NCBI RefSeq assembly: GCF_012641275.1
Contig: NZ_JABAIA010000001.1
Span: 2,852,001 to 2,916,000 of the forward strand
Direction: 5' to 3'
From: Chitinophaga varians
GTDB taxonomy: Bacteria; Bacteroidota; Bacteroidia; Chitinophagales; Chitinophagaceae
Length of the DNA stretch: 64,000 nt
Shown: piece after piece, positions 43,137-52,171 of the stretch
How positions within the stretch are numbered: position 1 is the first letter of the stretch
Layout: each line of letters opens with the position of its first letter
Position numbers and translations under genes: made by a program
Notes under the pieces: generated by a model
What the model saw: the letters and a program-made list of their open reading frames with translations, nothing else
Database searches by the model: none
Told to the model about the DNA's origin: nothing

Positions 43137-44588
43137 ATGTTGATATTATTGATTGTCACAGGAATCGGGGCCCTGGTGCTGGGGTATTTATACTTCACCG
43201 CAATGGGCCGGCAGCGGGCATTACAGACGGAAATGTCAGCACAACAGGAGCGCCATGCCCAGCTGGAAGCGAAGCAGGGGTATTTGCAGCAGCTATTGGA
43301 CGACAAACAGCAACTGGCCCGCGAGAAGCAGGAGCAACTGGAGCGGCTCAACGAAGAGTTTGCTTCGTTGATGGCCGAGCAGGGCCGGTTAATGGAGCAG
43401 AACAAATATCTGCAACAACAATTACAGAGCGAAAAGGAAAGGCTGCACGAAATGCACCAGGACTTTAAAGCACAGTTCGAGAATACAGCACAACAGCTGC
43501 TACAGCGGATATCCGGGAATTTTATGCAGCAGAACCAGGTGAAAATGGACGATCTGTTGAAACCACTGGCGGAAAAAATTGATAATTTCCGGAGCAGCGT
43601 GCAGCAGTCCCTGGTGGCGGAAACATCGCAACGGGCGGAGTTGAAATCGGAATTGCAGCGGTTGTTGCAATTGAACCAAACCCTTTCCAAAGAAGCGAAC
43701 AACCTGACGAAGGCGCTGAAGGCGGACACCAAGAAGCAGGGCAACTGGGGGGAGATGATCCTGGAAAAGGTACTGGAGGCGTCGGGCCTGGAGAAAGGAA
43801 TCCACTACGTCACACAAGACGCACAGCGCGATGAGACGGGACAACTGCGGTTGCCCGATATGGTGCTGCAACTGCCGGAAAACAGGCAGCTGGTGATCGA
43901 CTCCAAAGTATCCCTTAAAGCATATGAACAATATTGCAGCGCTGCTGAAGAGGCGGAACGGCAACAGGCACTGAAGCTGCATGTGCAGTCTGTGAAGAAC
44001 CATGTGAATGAACTGAGCCGCAAAGCCTATCATACGCTGTATAAGAACACCACCGATTTTGTGATGCTGTTTATTCCAATAGAGCCGGCATATGCGCTGG
44101 CGGTAATGCAGCAGGAGGAAGACCTTTATGATTATGCTTTCCGCCGTAAGGTGATCCTGGTGAGCGTACCGTCGTTACTGGCCACGCTGCGGATCATTGA
44201 CGCCATGTGGAGGCTGGATAATCAAAACAAGAACGCAGAAGAAATTGTGCGGCAGGGCAGTGCGTTGTACGATAAGTTCGTGGGCTTCGCGGAAGACATG
44301 GGGCTGATCGGGGAACACCTGAAACGCAGCCAGAGCGTATATGACAGCGCGATGAACAAGCTGCATACCGGTAATGGCAACCTCGTAGGCAGAGCGGAGC
44401 GCATGCGCAAACTGGGGCTGGAGAATAAAAAGAGCCTGCCTCGGCAATTGACAGTAGAGGTAGAGATGACGACCGATGAGGAGACCGCGCCTTCTGCATC
44501 CGGAGCAGAACAAATACCGGCGCCAGGTATCACCGTGCAGCGCCCGGCCTCTCCTGATGAAGTGGTTCAGAATGAGCAGGAGCAGTAA
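43137..44588 (+). CDS. rmuC: DNA recombination protein RmuC
   Basis: 483 residues. N-terminal membrane anchor (LILLIVTGIGALVLGYLYF), then a long coiled coil (about 25-200) and the PD-(D/E)XK-like nuclease domain with QGNWGEMILEKVLEASGL and LPENRQLVIDSKVSLKAYEQY, where D and K are the likely active-site residues. Limits inversions and helps recombination. It stands alone on the plus strand. Confidence 0.93.
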   Translation: MLILLIVTGIGALVLGYLYFTAMGRQRALQTEMSAQQERHAQLEAKQGYLQQLLDDKQQLAREKQEQLERLNEEFASLMAEQGRLMEQNKYLQQQLQSEKERLHEMHQDFKAQFENTAQQLLQRISGNFMQQNQVKMDDLLKPLAEKIDNFRSSVQQSLVAETSQRAELKSELQRLLQLNQTLSKEANNLTKALKADTKKQGNWGEMILEKVLEASGLEKGIHYVTQDAQRDETGQLRLPDMVLQLPENRQLVIDSKVSLKAYEQYCSAAEEAERQQALKLHVQSVKNHVNELSRKAYHTLYKNTTDFVMLFIPIEPAYALAVMQQEEDLYDYAFRRKVILVSVPSLLATLRIIDAMWRLDNQNKNAEEIVRQGSALYDKFVGFAEDMGLIGEHLKRSQSVYDSAMNKLHTGNGNLVGRAERMRKLGLENKKSLPRQLTVEVEMTTDEETAPSASGAEQIPAPGITVQRPASPDEVVQNEQEQ

Positions 44589-44633
44589 CTTATTTGTTTT
44601 GCGGGTGGAGTCATCGGTATTGTTGCATCGGGC

Positions 44634-45821
44634 TTACGGACATTCTTTGGCCATCATCGCCGGCTTTTTGTAGAAAAAAGTCAGGTAGATGGTAGCCAGT
44701 AAGGTAATGCCGGCAAAGAGGTAAAACGTTGCCGGGAAGTTGGATGACTTGTTGTTGTAGATAAAAGCGGAGAAATAAGCCCCCAACCCGATACCGGCTT
44801 CCATGGCGATATACATGCTGGCCAGTGCGCGGCCACGGTGCTCGGGCTGCCCCAGGTCGATGGTCCATGCTGTTACAGCCGGCGAGTTGAGGCCTACGGA
44901 GATGCCATATACCACGGCGGAAGCCATCAGCAGGGCCGGAGAGCCGGCAAGGCCCATCATTAACATGGAAGCGGCCATCAGCACGGCGGAAACCTTCAGT
45001 ACAGGCACCCTCCCATAACGGTCAGACACCTTACCGGCCAGCAAACGGATGCCGATGGAGCTGGCAGTAAAATAGGTAAAGAACACGCCCTTGTTGGCCA
45101 CTCCCAGAAAAGCCCCGAAATCGGGGATAATCGTGAGCATAGCGCCATAGCTGAAATAGGTCAGGAAACAAATGATCACCGGAGACCACACCAGCGGCTC
45201 AAATATTTCATCTCCCTTGATTTTTAACAGTGAAAGCCGGAATGGCTGTTTGTTGACCAGGGTTTCTTTCATGCCGATCAGGATCACCACAGACAGCAGG
45301 GCAAATACAGCCGACAGCTGAAACATCACGTTGATATTCCATCTTAACGCCATGTAACCGCCAATGGCCGGCCCGAGGGCCATCCCGATTGTGCTGGCCA
45401 AACCAACCATGCCCATGGCTTCACCCCGCCGGTTGTACGGAATAATATCGGAAACATAAGCGGAAGTACCGGTAGGTTTGAACCCTGTGGAGAATCCATG
45501 GAAAAAACGAAGTAGCAGAAACGCCCCAACGGAGCTAACCAGTGGGTATAACAGACTACACACCACACATACCAGAGAACCGAAAATCATGACCGGCACA
45601 CGCCCGATAGTATCTGTCAGCTTGCCGCTGAAAGGCCTGGACAATCCGGCCATCAATGTAAACAATCCGATAATATACCCCTTGTAATCCGCCCCTCCCA
45701 TATTACTCAGATAGGCAGGCAGCTCAGGGATCATCATATTGAAACTGGCAGAAAATAAAGCATTACTCAGGCATAAGAGAATGAAATGCAGACTGTAGAT
45801 TTTTCCGGAAGACTGGTCCAT
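44634..45821 (-). CDS. Major facilitator superfamily transporter
   Basis: 395 residues with about 12 membrane segments. MFS hallmarks are GKLTDTIGRVPVMIFG in the loop between TM2 and TM3, and GKVSDRYGRVPVLKVS in the second half. The substrate cannot be read; an efflux pump or sugar carrier is possible. A single gene between rmuC and dps. Confidence 0.88.
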   Translation of the reverse strand: MDQSSGKIYSLHFILLCLSNALFSASFNMMIPELPAYLSNMGGADYKGYIIGLFTLMAGLSRPFSGKLTDTIGRVPVMIFGSLVCVVCSLLYPLVSSVGAFLLLRFFHGFSTGFKPTGTSAYVSDIIPYNRRGEAMGMVGLASTIGMALGPAIGGYMALRWNINVMFQLSAVFALLSVVILIGMKETLVNKQPFRLSLLKIKGDEIFEPLVWSPVIICFLTYFSYGAMLTIIPDFGAFLGVANKGVFFTYFTASSIGIRLLAGKVSDRYGRVPVLKVSAVLMAASMLMMGLAGSPALLMASAVVYGISVGLNSPAVTAWTIDLGQPEHRGRALASMYIAMEAGIGLGAYFSAFIYNNKSSNFPATFYLFAGITLLATIYLTFFYKKPAMMAKECP

Positions 45822-45997
45822 GCCGCAAAATTAGTAACTATGGTACAATTTTGGCAAATATGTTGACCGGATAACGAAAACCTGAACAAAAGCGGCTATG
45901 GACCTGTTTATTATAGCGATTGTTAATTTATGATAAACATCATAATTGCCCTCCGGAAGAATTCGTAAATTTATTTAAAACCAAAAAATTCAGTTAT

Positions 45998-46468
45998 ATG
46001 AAAATCGAAATTGGCATCTCTGCGGAACACGCGAAGAAAATAGCATTAGAGTTGAACAAAGTACTGGCTGACGAATTACTGGTGTACGCCAAAACGCGCA
46101 ACAGCCATTGGAACATTGAAGGTCCCAATTTCATGGAATTACACAAGTTCTACGAAGGACAATACGAAGAGCTGGAAGAAATTGCAGATGAAGTGGCAGA
46201 GTATATCCGTAAAATAGGACACTATGCGGAAGGCCGTTATGCAGACGTACTGAAACTGACCAACCTCCTGGAATCCGAGTACTCCAACGACCAGAAAAAA
46301 CAGCTGCAGGAACTGCTGAACGACCATGAAACCATTATCCGTAACCTGCGCAGACTGATCGATGAATTCGATGAAAAATACAAAGACAAAGGTGCTGCTG
46401 ATTTCGCAACACAGCTCCTGCAGAAACACCTGTCACTGGCCTGGATGATCCGTTCTTACCTCAAATAA
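45998..46468 (+). CDS. dps: Dps ferritin-like protein
   Basis: 156-residue DNA-protecting mini-ferritin. The ferroxidase signature (NSHWNIEGPNFMELHKFYEGQYEELEEIADEVAEYIRKIG) is intact; only parts are given here: HWNIEGPNF and LHKFYEGQY. The ATG at 45998 fits the family N terminus; 26 extra residues from 45920 do not. TAAATTTA at 45976-45983, 15 bases before the ATG, is close to a -7 box. Confidence 0.94.
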   Translation: MKIEIGISAEHAKKIALELNKVLADELLVYAKTRNSHWNIEGPNFMELHKFYEGQYEELEEIADEVAEYIRKIGHYAEGRYADVLKLTNLLESEYSNDQKKQLQELLNDHETIIRNLRRLIDEFDEKYKDKGAADFATQLLQKHLSLAWMIRSYLK

Positions 46469-46474
46469 TAACAA

Positions 46475-46558
46475 TTAGGATATTTGGTTATTTGGAAATT
46501 TAATCATTTTAAGAACCCACTAAATGATTAAATTTCCAAATAATCCAATAACCCAATG
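46475..46558. repeat. Palindromic intergenic repeat, copy 2
   Basis: 22-bp perfect arms (46488-46509 and 46522-46543) with a 12-nt loop, extended imperfectly on both sides. It resembles copy 1 at 18871. It lies between dps and the NYN gene. Confidence 0.8.
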
Positions 46559-46571
46559 TAACGTATTCCAC

Positions 46572-47321
46572 ATGGATAATTCAAACGATCTTCGCCTCGC
46601 TGTATTGATAGATGCCGACAATATACCCTACCACAACATTAAAGGGATGCTGGAAGAAGTAGCCAAATACGGCAACCCCACTTTCAAAAGAATTTATGGA
46701 GACTGGACCAAACCTACCGTAGCAGGCTGGAAAGGCGTATTACTGGAAAATGCTATCACTCCGATACAACAATACAGTTACACCTCCGGAAAAAACGCTA
46801 CCGACTCGGCCATGATCATCGATGCCATGGATATCCTGTATACCGGCAGGGTAGACGGGTTTTGCCTTGTGTCCAGCGACAGCGATTTTACCAGGCTGGC
46901 CACCAGACTGAGAGAGGCTGGCATGAGGGTAATAGGCATGGGAGAGAAGAAAACGCCCAGCGCCTTTCGCGCTGCCTGCGATAAGTTTATCTATCTCGAG
47001 ATATTACAAATCAGGGAAAAGAAAACAGAAACCGGCAGCAAACCCAAATCGGCGAAGGAAAAACCCAAGGGCATCAGCAAAGCTGATAAAGAACTGATCG
47101 ATCTGCTGTCAACCAGTATCAATGATATTGCCGATGAAGACGGATGGGCCTATCTCGGAGAGCTGGGCAACCTGCTGCTAAAAAAACAGCCCGACTTCGA
47201 CGCCAGGAACTATGGCTTCAACAAACTTGTACAGCTGATCAAGAACTTCCCCAACTTTGAAATAGATATCCGGGAGAGCGGCAAGAAGACCGGCAAACTG
47301 GTGTATGTAAGAACAGTATAA
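46572..47321 (+). CDS. NYN-domain RNase with LOTUS/OST-HTH domain
   Basis: 249 residues. Residues 1-150 are a LabA/DUF88-type NYN domain with acidic residues in the PIN-like site: [42 protein letters not shown] lysine-rich linker follows, then a C-terminal OST-HTH/LOTUS domain ([12 protein letters not shown] to KLVYVRTV), thought to bind RNA. The ATG at 46572 is chosen over 46524, which lies within the repeat. A macrodomain gene starts 4 bp after the stop. Confidence 0.85.
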   Translation: MDNSNDLRLAVLIDADNIPYHNIKGMLEEVAKYGNPTFKRIYGDWTKPTVAGWKGVLLENAITPIQQYSYTSGKNATDSAMIIDAMDILYTGRVDGFCLVSSDSDFTRLATRLREAGMRVIGMGEKKTPSAFRAACDKFIYLEILQIREKKTETGSKPKSAKEKPKGISKADKELIDLLSTSINDIADEDGWAYLGELGNLLLKKQPDFDARNYGFNKLVQLIKNFPNFEIDIRESGKKTGKLVYVRTV

Positions 47322-47325
47322 CGTT

Positions 47326-47868
47326 ATGGCATATAGGAAAATAAAGATCGTCAAGGGAGATATTACCAAAATGGATACTGCTGCCATCGTAAATGCGGCC
47401 AACTCTTCCCTGATGGGCGGCGGTGGCGTGGATGGCGCTATCCACAGGGCCGGAGGACCGGCCATTCTGGAAGACTGCCGCGCTATAGTGGCCCGGCAGG
47501 GGGGCTGTAAAACGGGAGAAGCCGTGATCACCACCGGCGGCCGTTTGCCTGCCAAACATGTTATACATACTGTGGGTCCTGTCTGGAACGGTGGACATAA
47601 CAACGAACCTGCACTTCTGGCCAACTGCTACCTGCATTCGTTGCAGCTGGCATCCCGCCATCAGCTTGCATCAGTGGCTTTCCCTAATATCAGCACCGGT
47701 ATTTATCATTTTCCGAAAGACCTGGCTGCCAGTATTGCCATGGACACCATTGTCAACTTCCTCGAGCAGGATGAAGTGGTGCAGGAGGTGGTCCTGGTAT
47801 GCTTCGATGATGAAAATTATACGCTGGCACAACATTACTACAATCAATATATAAGGCCCGAAGAATAA
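47326..47868 (+). CDS. Macrodomain protein (YmdB-like ADP-ribosyl hydrolase)
   Basis: 180 residues. The macrodomain signature [23 protein letters not shown] at about 21-43 (given in parts: [17 protein letters not shown]), [19 protein letters not shown] [14 protein letters not shown], and [17 protein letters not shown]. Family members remove ADP-ribose or O-acetyl-ADP-ribose groups. It is coupled to the NYN gene with a 4-bp gap. Confidence 0.9.
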   Translation: MAYRKIKIVKGDITKMDTAAIVNAANSSLMGGGGVDGAIHRAGGPAILEDCRAIVARQGGCKTGEAVITTGGRLPAKHVIHTVGPVWNGGHNNEPALLANCYLHSLQLASRHQLASVAFPNISTGIYHFPKDLAASIAMDTIVNFLEQDEVVQEVVLVCFDDENYTLAQHYYNQYIRPEE

Positions 47869-47907
47869 ATGACGATGGTTTGGGGGTTAAAGACAAGCCG
47901 GTTTGTC

Positions 47908-47915
47908 TATATTTG
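47908..47915 (+). promoter_or_regulatory. -7 box of the TlpA-like gene
   Basis: TATATTTG fits TAnnTTTG, 46 bases before the ATG. Confidence 0.5.
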
Positions 47916-47960
47916 AAACCACAACGATTAATGAATCGAAAACCAAACCACCATTAAGAA

Positions 47961-49337
47961 ATGAAACCAACCAAAGTAAGCAGACTGCTGCCACTGGCGG
48001 CCTGCCTGGCATGGAATGTCCATGCAATTGCCGGTCCGGCCCCCGTTCCCACACTTGCCGTTATCCAGGGACAAGCACCTGAAAAAGCCAAAAAGGTAAC
48101 ATTGTACGCCGTGGAAGAAGGCCGCAAATCCGAAATTGCCAATGCTATGGTGGATGAGCAGCATGCTTTTGCCTTTGCCATCCCGTCGCCTAAAGAAGGG
48201 TTCTACTATCTCTCCGTTGGCACCCGCGGAGACACCCGTATTTATCTTAAACCGGGCGATCAGCTGAAGCTGAAGCTGGAATATGATGCTTATACCCTGC
48301 AGGCAGGATCAGCAGAGAACAAACAACTCTGGCAATGGCAAGAGCAGCTGGGCACTATCTCCCGTTATACGAGCCTTGGGGATACGGCCACTTACATGAC
48401 TTTCTTTCCCAGGCTGGAAGCACTGGCCCCCAGGGTGTCCGGCCTGAAAAAGGCGGTGAACACTCCCAACAAAAAGTTCAACGAACTGCTGAAATACACC
48501 ATGGACGTGGATATGGAACATATTGCCATGTCGTTTTTGCTGATGCCGCATTCCAAACATCCGGAGAAGGGCCAGTATCCGGCTTTTTATCGGCAGATTA
48601 TACAGAACAACAAATACTGTGATGGCAAATTGCTGGCTAATGGAGACGCGGGCAGCATCGTTCGTTTATATGAGACGTTTACCTACATCATGAGTACGGA
48701 AAAAAGGGCAGCCCCGGCTTCCCTGGCGGAAAATGTACAACTGTTTTGCAATGATACCATCAAAGGGCTGTTTATCACGGAAAGCCTGGGCGGGTTCAGG
48801 ACGTTCGATAAGCTCACGGAGGCGGTAACGCCGGTGAAACAGTACCTGGTAACAGCCGACCAGCAACAGCGTTACCTGGCGGCAGAGAAAGCCTTGCGTA
48901 AGTTTGCCGCAGGAGAACCAGGATTCAATTTTAATGGCGAGGATACCAACGGCAAAAAGGTGGCTTTCAACGATTTAAAAGGAAAAGTGATCGTGGTGGA
49001 CGTATGGGCTACCTGGTGCGGACCCTGTAAAGCGGAACTGCCTCACCTGCAAAAACTGGAAGAAGAGCTGCACGACAAAAATGTCACTTTCGTGGGCTAT
49101 TCTGTCGACGAGGCCAAAGACAAAGAAAAGTGGTCGGCTTTCGTGAAAGAAAAAGACATGAAAGGAGTTCAGCTCTTTGGCGCAGGCTGGGGAGAGGTGA
49201 CCAAATTTTATGATATCAAGGGTATTCCCCGCTTTATGGTGTTTGACCAGCAGGGTAAGATAGTGACTATCGATGCGCCGCGTCCTTCTACGCCGGAGCT
49301 GAAAGCACTGATAGAAAAGCTGCTTGGCAAAGGGTAA
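47961..49337 (+). CDS. TlpA-family thiol-disulfide oxidoreductase, exported
   Basis: 458 residues. Signal peptide (LLPLAACLAWNVHAIAG), a beta-rich domain to about 120 (DUF4369-like), a helical middle, and a C-terminal thioredoxin domain with WATWCGPCK near residue 348. Such proteins reduce or oxidise disulfides in the periplasm or on the outer surface; partners are unknown. A terminator follows. Confidence 0.88.
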   Translation: MKPTKVSRLLPLAACLAWNVHAIAGPAPVPTLAVIQGQAPEKAKKVTLYAVEEGRKSEIANAMVDEQHAFAFAIPSPKEGFYYLSVGTRGDTRIYLKPGDQLKLKLEYDAYTLQAGSAENKQLWQWQEQLGTISRYTSLGDTATYMTFFPRLEALAPRVSGLKKAVNTPNKKFNELLKYTMDVDMEHIAMSFLLMPHSKHPEKGQYPAFYRQIIQNNKYCDGKLLANGDAGSIVRLYETFTYIMSTEKRAAPASLAENVQLFCNDTIKGLFITESLGGFRTFDKLTEAVTPVKQYLVTADQQQRYLAAEKALRKFAAGEPGFNFNGEDTNGKKVAFNDLKGKVIVVDVWATWCGPCKAELPHLQKLEEELHDKNVTFVGYSVDEAKDKEKWSAFVKEKDMKGVQLFGAGWGEVTKFYDIKGIPRFMVFDQQGKIVTIDAPRPSTPELKALIEKLLGKG

Positions 49338-49362
49338 CTGCCAGGAATAGAGATACAAAAAG

Positions 49363-49390
49363 AAAAAGGCTTCCGGAAGGAAGCCTTTTT
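49363..49390 (+). terminator. Intrinsic terminator of the TlpA-like gene
   Basis: 12-bp perfect stem (49363-49374 with 49379-49390), loop GGAA, with an A-run and T-run on the two sides so it can serve both strands. Confidence 0.88.
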
Positions 49391-49416
49391 CTTCTATAAT
49401 GCGATGTGAAAAACTA

Positions 49417-49560
49417 TTAGAGTTTTGCGTATTTCGCCCAGGCGTAAATGAACATCAGAGCAAAAATAACGATGGCACAAGGAGCCAGAAAATGACCAAT
49501 GCTATCACCCACCTTGTAAAAGTTGGTGGTCTGTACTACTGTTAAGAGATTCGTCAACAT
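49417..49560 (-). CDS. 47-residue one-TM small protein
   Basis: Read on the minus strand from ATG at 49560 to TAA at 49417. The peptide starts MLTNLLTVVQTTNFYKVGD, has a hydrophobic helix (FLAPCAIVIFALMFIYAWA) and a basic end (KYAKL). A terminator for this strand lies just past its stop. Whether it is translated is not shown by sequence alone, but the frame, helix and terminator support a gene. Confidence 0.55.
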   Translation of the reverse strand: MLTNLLTVVQTTNFYKVGDSIGHFLAPCAIVIFALMFIYAWAKYAKL

Positions 49561-49631
49561 TGTATAATGATTTATTTATTTCCTGGGTGCAAATTAGAAC
49601 ATTCATGGCAAATTCCCAATCCTGCCGGCTA

Positions 49632-51605
49632 TTACCATCGGGTTAATTGTTGGATACACTGATCCAGACGGGATTTGGCGAGGAAATTTTTTTCCAGTGC
49701 CGCGGCAAATGGCACCGGTGTGTCGAGACTGGCGCAGCGGATAACGGGCGCATCCAACAGATGAAAACAATGTTCAGCTACCCAGGCGCTTATTTCCCCT
49801 CCCAGTCCGCCGGTGAGGGTGTCTTCATGGAGCACCAGCACTTTGCCGGTGAGGGCTACTGTATCCCGGATGGCGTCGTAGTCCAGCGGCAGCAGGGTGC
49901 GGAGGTCCAGGATGGCGATGGAGAGCGCCGGATGGGCGGCAGCATATTCCATGGCCCAGTGTACGCCGCTGCCGTAGGTGATGATGCTGATATCGTCTCC
50001 GGCCTGTATGAGCCGGGCTTTTCCGATTTCCATCGTGTAGTAGCTGTCGGGCACCAGTCCGCTGATGCTGCGGTAAAGCGCCTTGTGTTCAAAGTACATC
50101 ACCGGATTAGGGTCTGCAATGGCCGCCGTCAGCAGGCCTTTGGCATCTTCCGGTGTGGAGGGGTATACCACTTTCAGGCCGGGCACATGGGTAAACCAGG
50201 CCTCGTTGCTTTGTGAGTGGAAGGGCCCAGCCCCTACGCCGCCGCCGGTGGGCATTCTGATCACCACATCGGCTGTCTGCCCCCAACGGTAGTGTATCTT
50301 GGCGAGATTATTTACGATCTGGTTAAAACCACAGCTGACAAAGTCGGCAAACTGCATTTCCACCATGCTTTTGAAACCCGCGATAGACAGGCCCAGGGCG
50401 GTGCCAACGATAGCGCTCTCACAGAGAGGGGTGTTGCGCACTCTTTCTTTTCCGAAACGTCCCAGCAGGCCGTCGGTGATTTTGAAAGCGCCGCCATATG
50501 CGGCAATATCCTGTCCCATGAGCACCAGTTCCGGATATTGTTCCATAGACTGTCGCAGTCCTTCGGAAATAGCGTCGATGAACCGTTTTTCAGAAGCGGT
50601 GCCGGAAGGAAGTAAGGCCGGTGGCGCCGGAGCGTATATGTCTTCCAGTTCGGTGCTGGTATTCACCGCGAAGGGGCTGGGTTCCAGCCCTTTGGCCACT
50701 TCTTCGTCTATACGGTGCTTCAGTTCCTGCCGGAGGGCTTCTATGCCGGCATTGTCCAGCAGGTGGGCTTCCCGCAGGAATGTTTCGTATTGTGCGATGG
50801 GGTCTTTTTTGCCCCATTGCTCAAAAAGCTCCGGCGGCACGTATTTTACGCCGCTGGCTTCTTCATGGCCTCTCATGCGGAAGGTCATGGCTTCTATCAG
50901 TACGGGCTTCTGTTCTTTGATGGCGTAAGCACGGGCGGTACGGATGGTCTGGTATACCTCAAGAAGGTTGTTGCCGTCCACTTGTACGCCTTCCATGCCG
51001 TAACCGATGGCCTTGTCAACGAGGTTTTTGCAGTGATATTGTTCGCTGACGGGTGTGCTGAGGCCATAGCCGTTATTTTCCACCAGGAAGATGACGGGCA
51101 GGCCCCATACGGCGGCCACGTTAAGCGCCTCATGAAATTCGCCTTCGCTGGTTCCCCCTTCGCCGGAAAAGGCGAGCGATACTTTATGTTCTTTTTTCAA
51201 CTGATGGGCCAGTGCAATTCCATCTGCGATGGAGAGCTGCGGTCCCAGGTGGGAGATCATCCCACAGATATGATAAGCCCTGCTGCCAAAGTGAAAGGAA
51301 CGCTCACGGCCTTTGCTGTATCCTTCGTCACTGCCCTGCCATTGCAGGAGCAGCTTATGCAGGGGCATATTACGTGTGGTGAATACACCGAGGTTGCGGT
51401 GCAGCGGCATGATCCATTCATCGGCTTCCAGCGCCAGGGTGGCACCTACTGCAATGGCCTCCTGGCCAATGCCGGAAAACCATTTGCTGATTTTCCCCTG
51501 CCGCAACAGCAGCAGCATTTTTTCTTCTATCAGCCGTGGGTACAGCAGTGCCCTGTAAAAAGACAACAACTCCGTGTCGGCGAGATGAGACCGGTCGAAA
51601 TACAT
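49632..51605 (-). CDS. Fused E1 alpha/beta 2-oxoacid dehydrogenase
   Basis: 657 residues combining both E1 subunits of a 2-oxoacid (probably branched-chain 2-oxoisovalerate) dehydrogenase. The alpha part is about 1-330: GKISKWFSGIGQEAIAVG, and the TPP site GEGGTSEGEFHEALNVAAVWGLPVIFLVENN (parts: SGEGGTSEGE, LVENNGYG). The beta part is about 340-657: LMGQDIAAYGGAFKITDGL, RVRNTPLCESAIVGTALGLS. E2 and E3 are not in the window, so the substrate is inferred from family. Confidence 0.9.
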   Translation of the reverse strand: MYFDRSHLADTELLSFYRALLYPRLIEEKMLLLLRQGKISKWFSGIGQEAIAVGATLALEADEWIMPLHRNLGVFTTRNMPLHKLLLQWQGSDEGYSKGRERSFHFGSRAYHICGMISHLGPQLSIADGIALAHQLKKEHKVSLAFSGEGGTSEGEFHEALNVAAVWGLPVIFLVENNGYGLSTPVSEQYHCKNLVDKAIGYGMEGVQVDGNNLLEVYQTIRTARAYAIKEQKPVLIEAMTFRMRGHEEASGVKYVPPELFEQWGKKDPIAQYETFLREAHLLDNAGIEALRQELKHRIDEEVAKGLEPSPFAVNTSTELEDIYAPAPPALLPSGTASEKRFIDAISEGLRQSMEQYPELVLMGQDIAAYGGAFKITDGLLGRFGKERVRNTPLCESAIVGTALGLSIAGFKSMVEMQFADFVSCGFNQIVNNLAKIHYRWGQTADVVIRMPTGGGVGAGPFHSQSNEAWFTHVPGLKVVYPSTPEDAKGLLTAAIADPNPVMYFEHKALYRSISGLVPDSYYTMEIGKARLIQAGDDISIITYGSGVHWAMEYAAAHPALSIAILDLRTLLPLDYDAIRDTVALTGKVLVLHEDTLTGGLGGEISAWVAEHCFHLLDAPVIRCASLDTPVPFAAALEKNFLAKSRLDQCIQQLTRW

Positions 51606-51641
51606 GTATAGGCTATTTTACGGCGTGAACAGGGCAGGAGG

Positions 51642-51992
51642 TCAGTCATTGCTGCCACCGGCGAGGTTGATCAGGAGACTGTTGATAATGGTCATCACGA
51701 TACTGAACAACATCGCCCACCAGAAACCGTCCACTTTAAAGCCAGGGACGATCTTCGCGGCCAGCAGTATAATGATGGCGTTGATCACAAACAAAAACAA
51801 ACCCAGTGTCAACAGCGTGGCGGGGAGCGTAAGCAATACCAGCAACGGTTTTACCAGTGCATTCAGTAATGCCAGCACAAGCGCCAGGATCAGCGCGGTA
51901 ACAAAACTATCGATTTTGACTGCCGGCTTCAGCAGGTAGGTTGTTAACATAGCCGCCAGTGCGCTGACTAATATACGGACCAGGAAACCCAT
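51642..51992 (-). CDS. Four-TM membrane protein (PF04020-type, phage-holin IV name)
   Basis: 116 residues with four hydrophobic segments (ILVSALAAMLTTYLL, FVTALILALVLALLNALV, LPATLLTLGLFLFVINAIIILLAA, WWAMLFSIVMTIINSLLI). Matches the small integral membrane family wrongly called holin in many annotations. No lysis gene is present. It lies just upstream of the E1 gene. Confidence 0.8.
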   Translation of the reverse strand: MGFLVRILVSALAAMLTTYLLKPAVKIDSFVTALILALVLALLNALVKPLLVLLTLPATLLTLGLFLFVINAIIILLAAKIVPGFKVDGFWWAMLFSIVMTIINSLLINLAGGSND

Positions 51993-52096
51993 ATGATTGT
52001 ATTTAGTGTATCAGAAACTACATTAAGATAACGAAAAAAAACAGCATCAACGTATACAGTGATATAACTGCAGTAACAGCGGCATTATCAAATTAA

Positions 52097-52128
52097 AAAG
52101 CCCTGTCAACAGTAATTGACAGGGCTTT
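52097..52128. terminator. Hairpin terminator after the isomerase-like gene
   Basis: 13-bp stem (52097-52109 with 52116-52128), loop CAGTAA. The A-run on the left makes it a terminator for the minus strand. Confidence 0.75.
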
Positions 52129-52171
52129 AATCATATAACGTTTTAATCTTCGTCAATCAGGGGAGTCAGTA

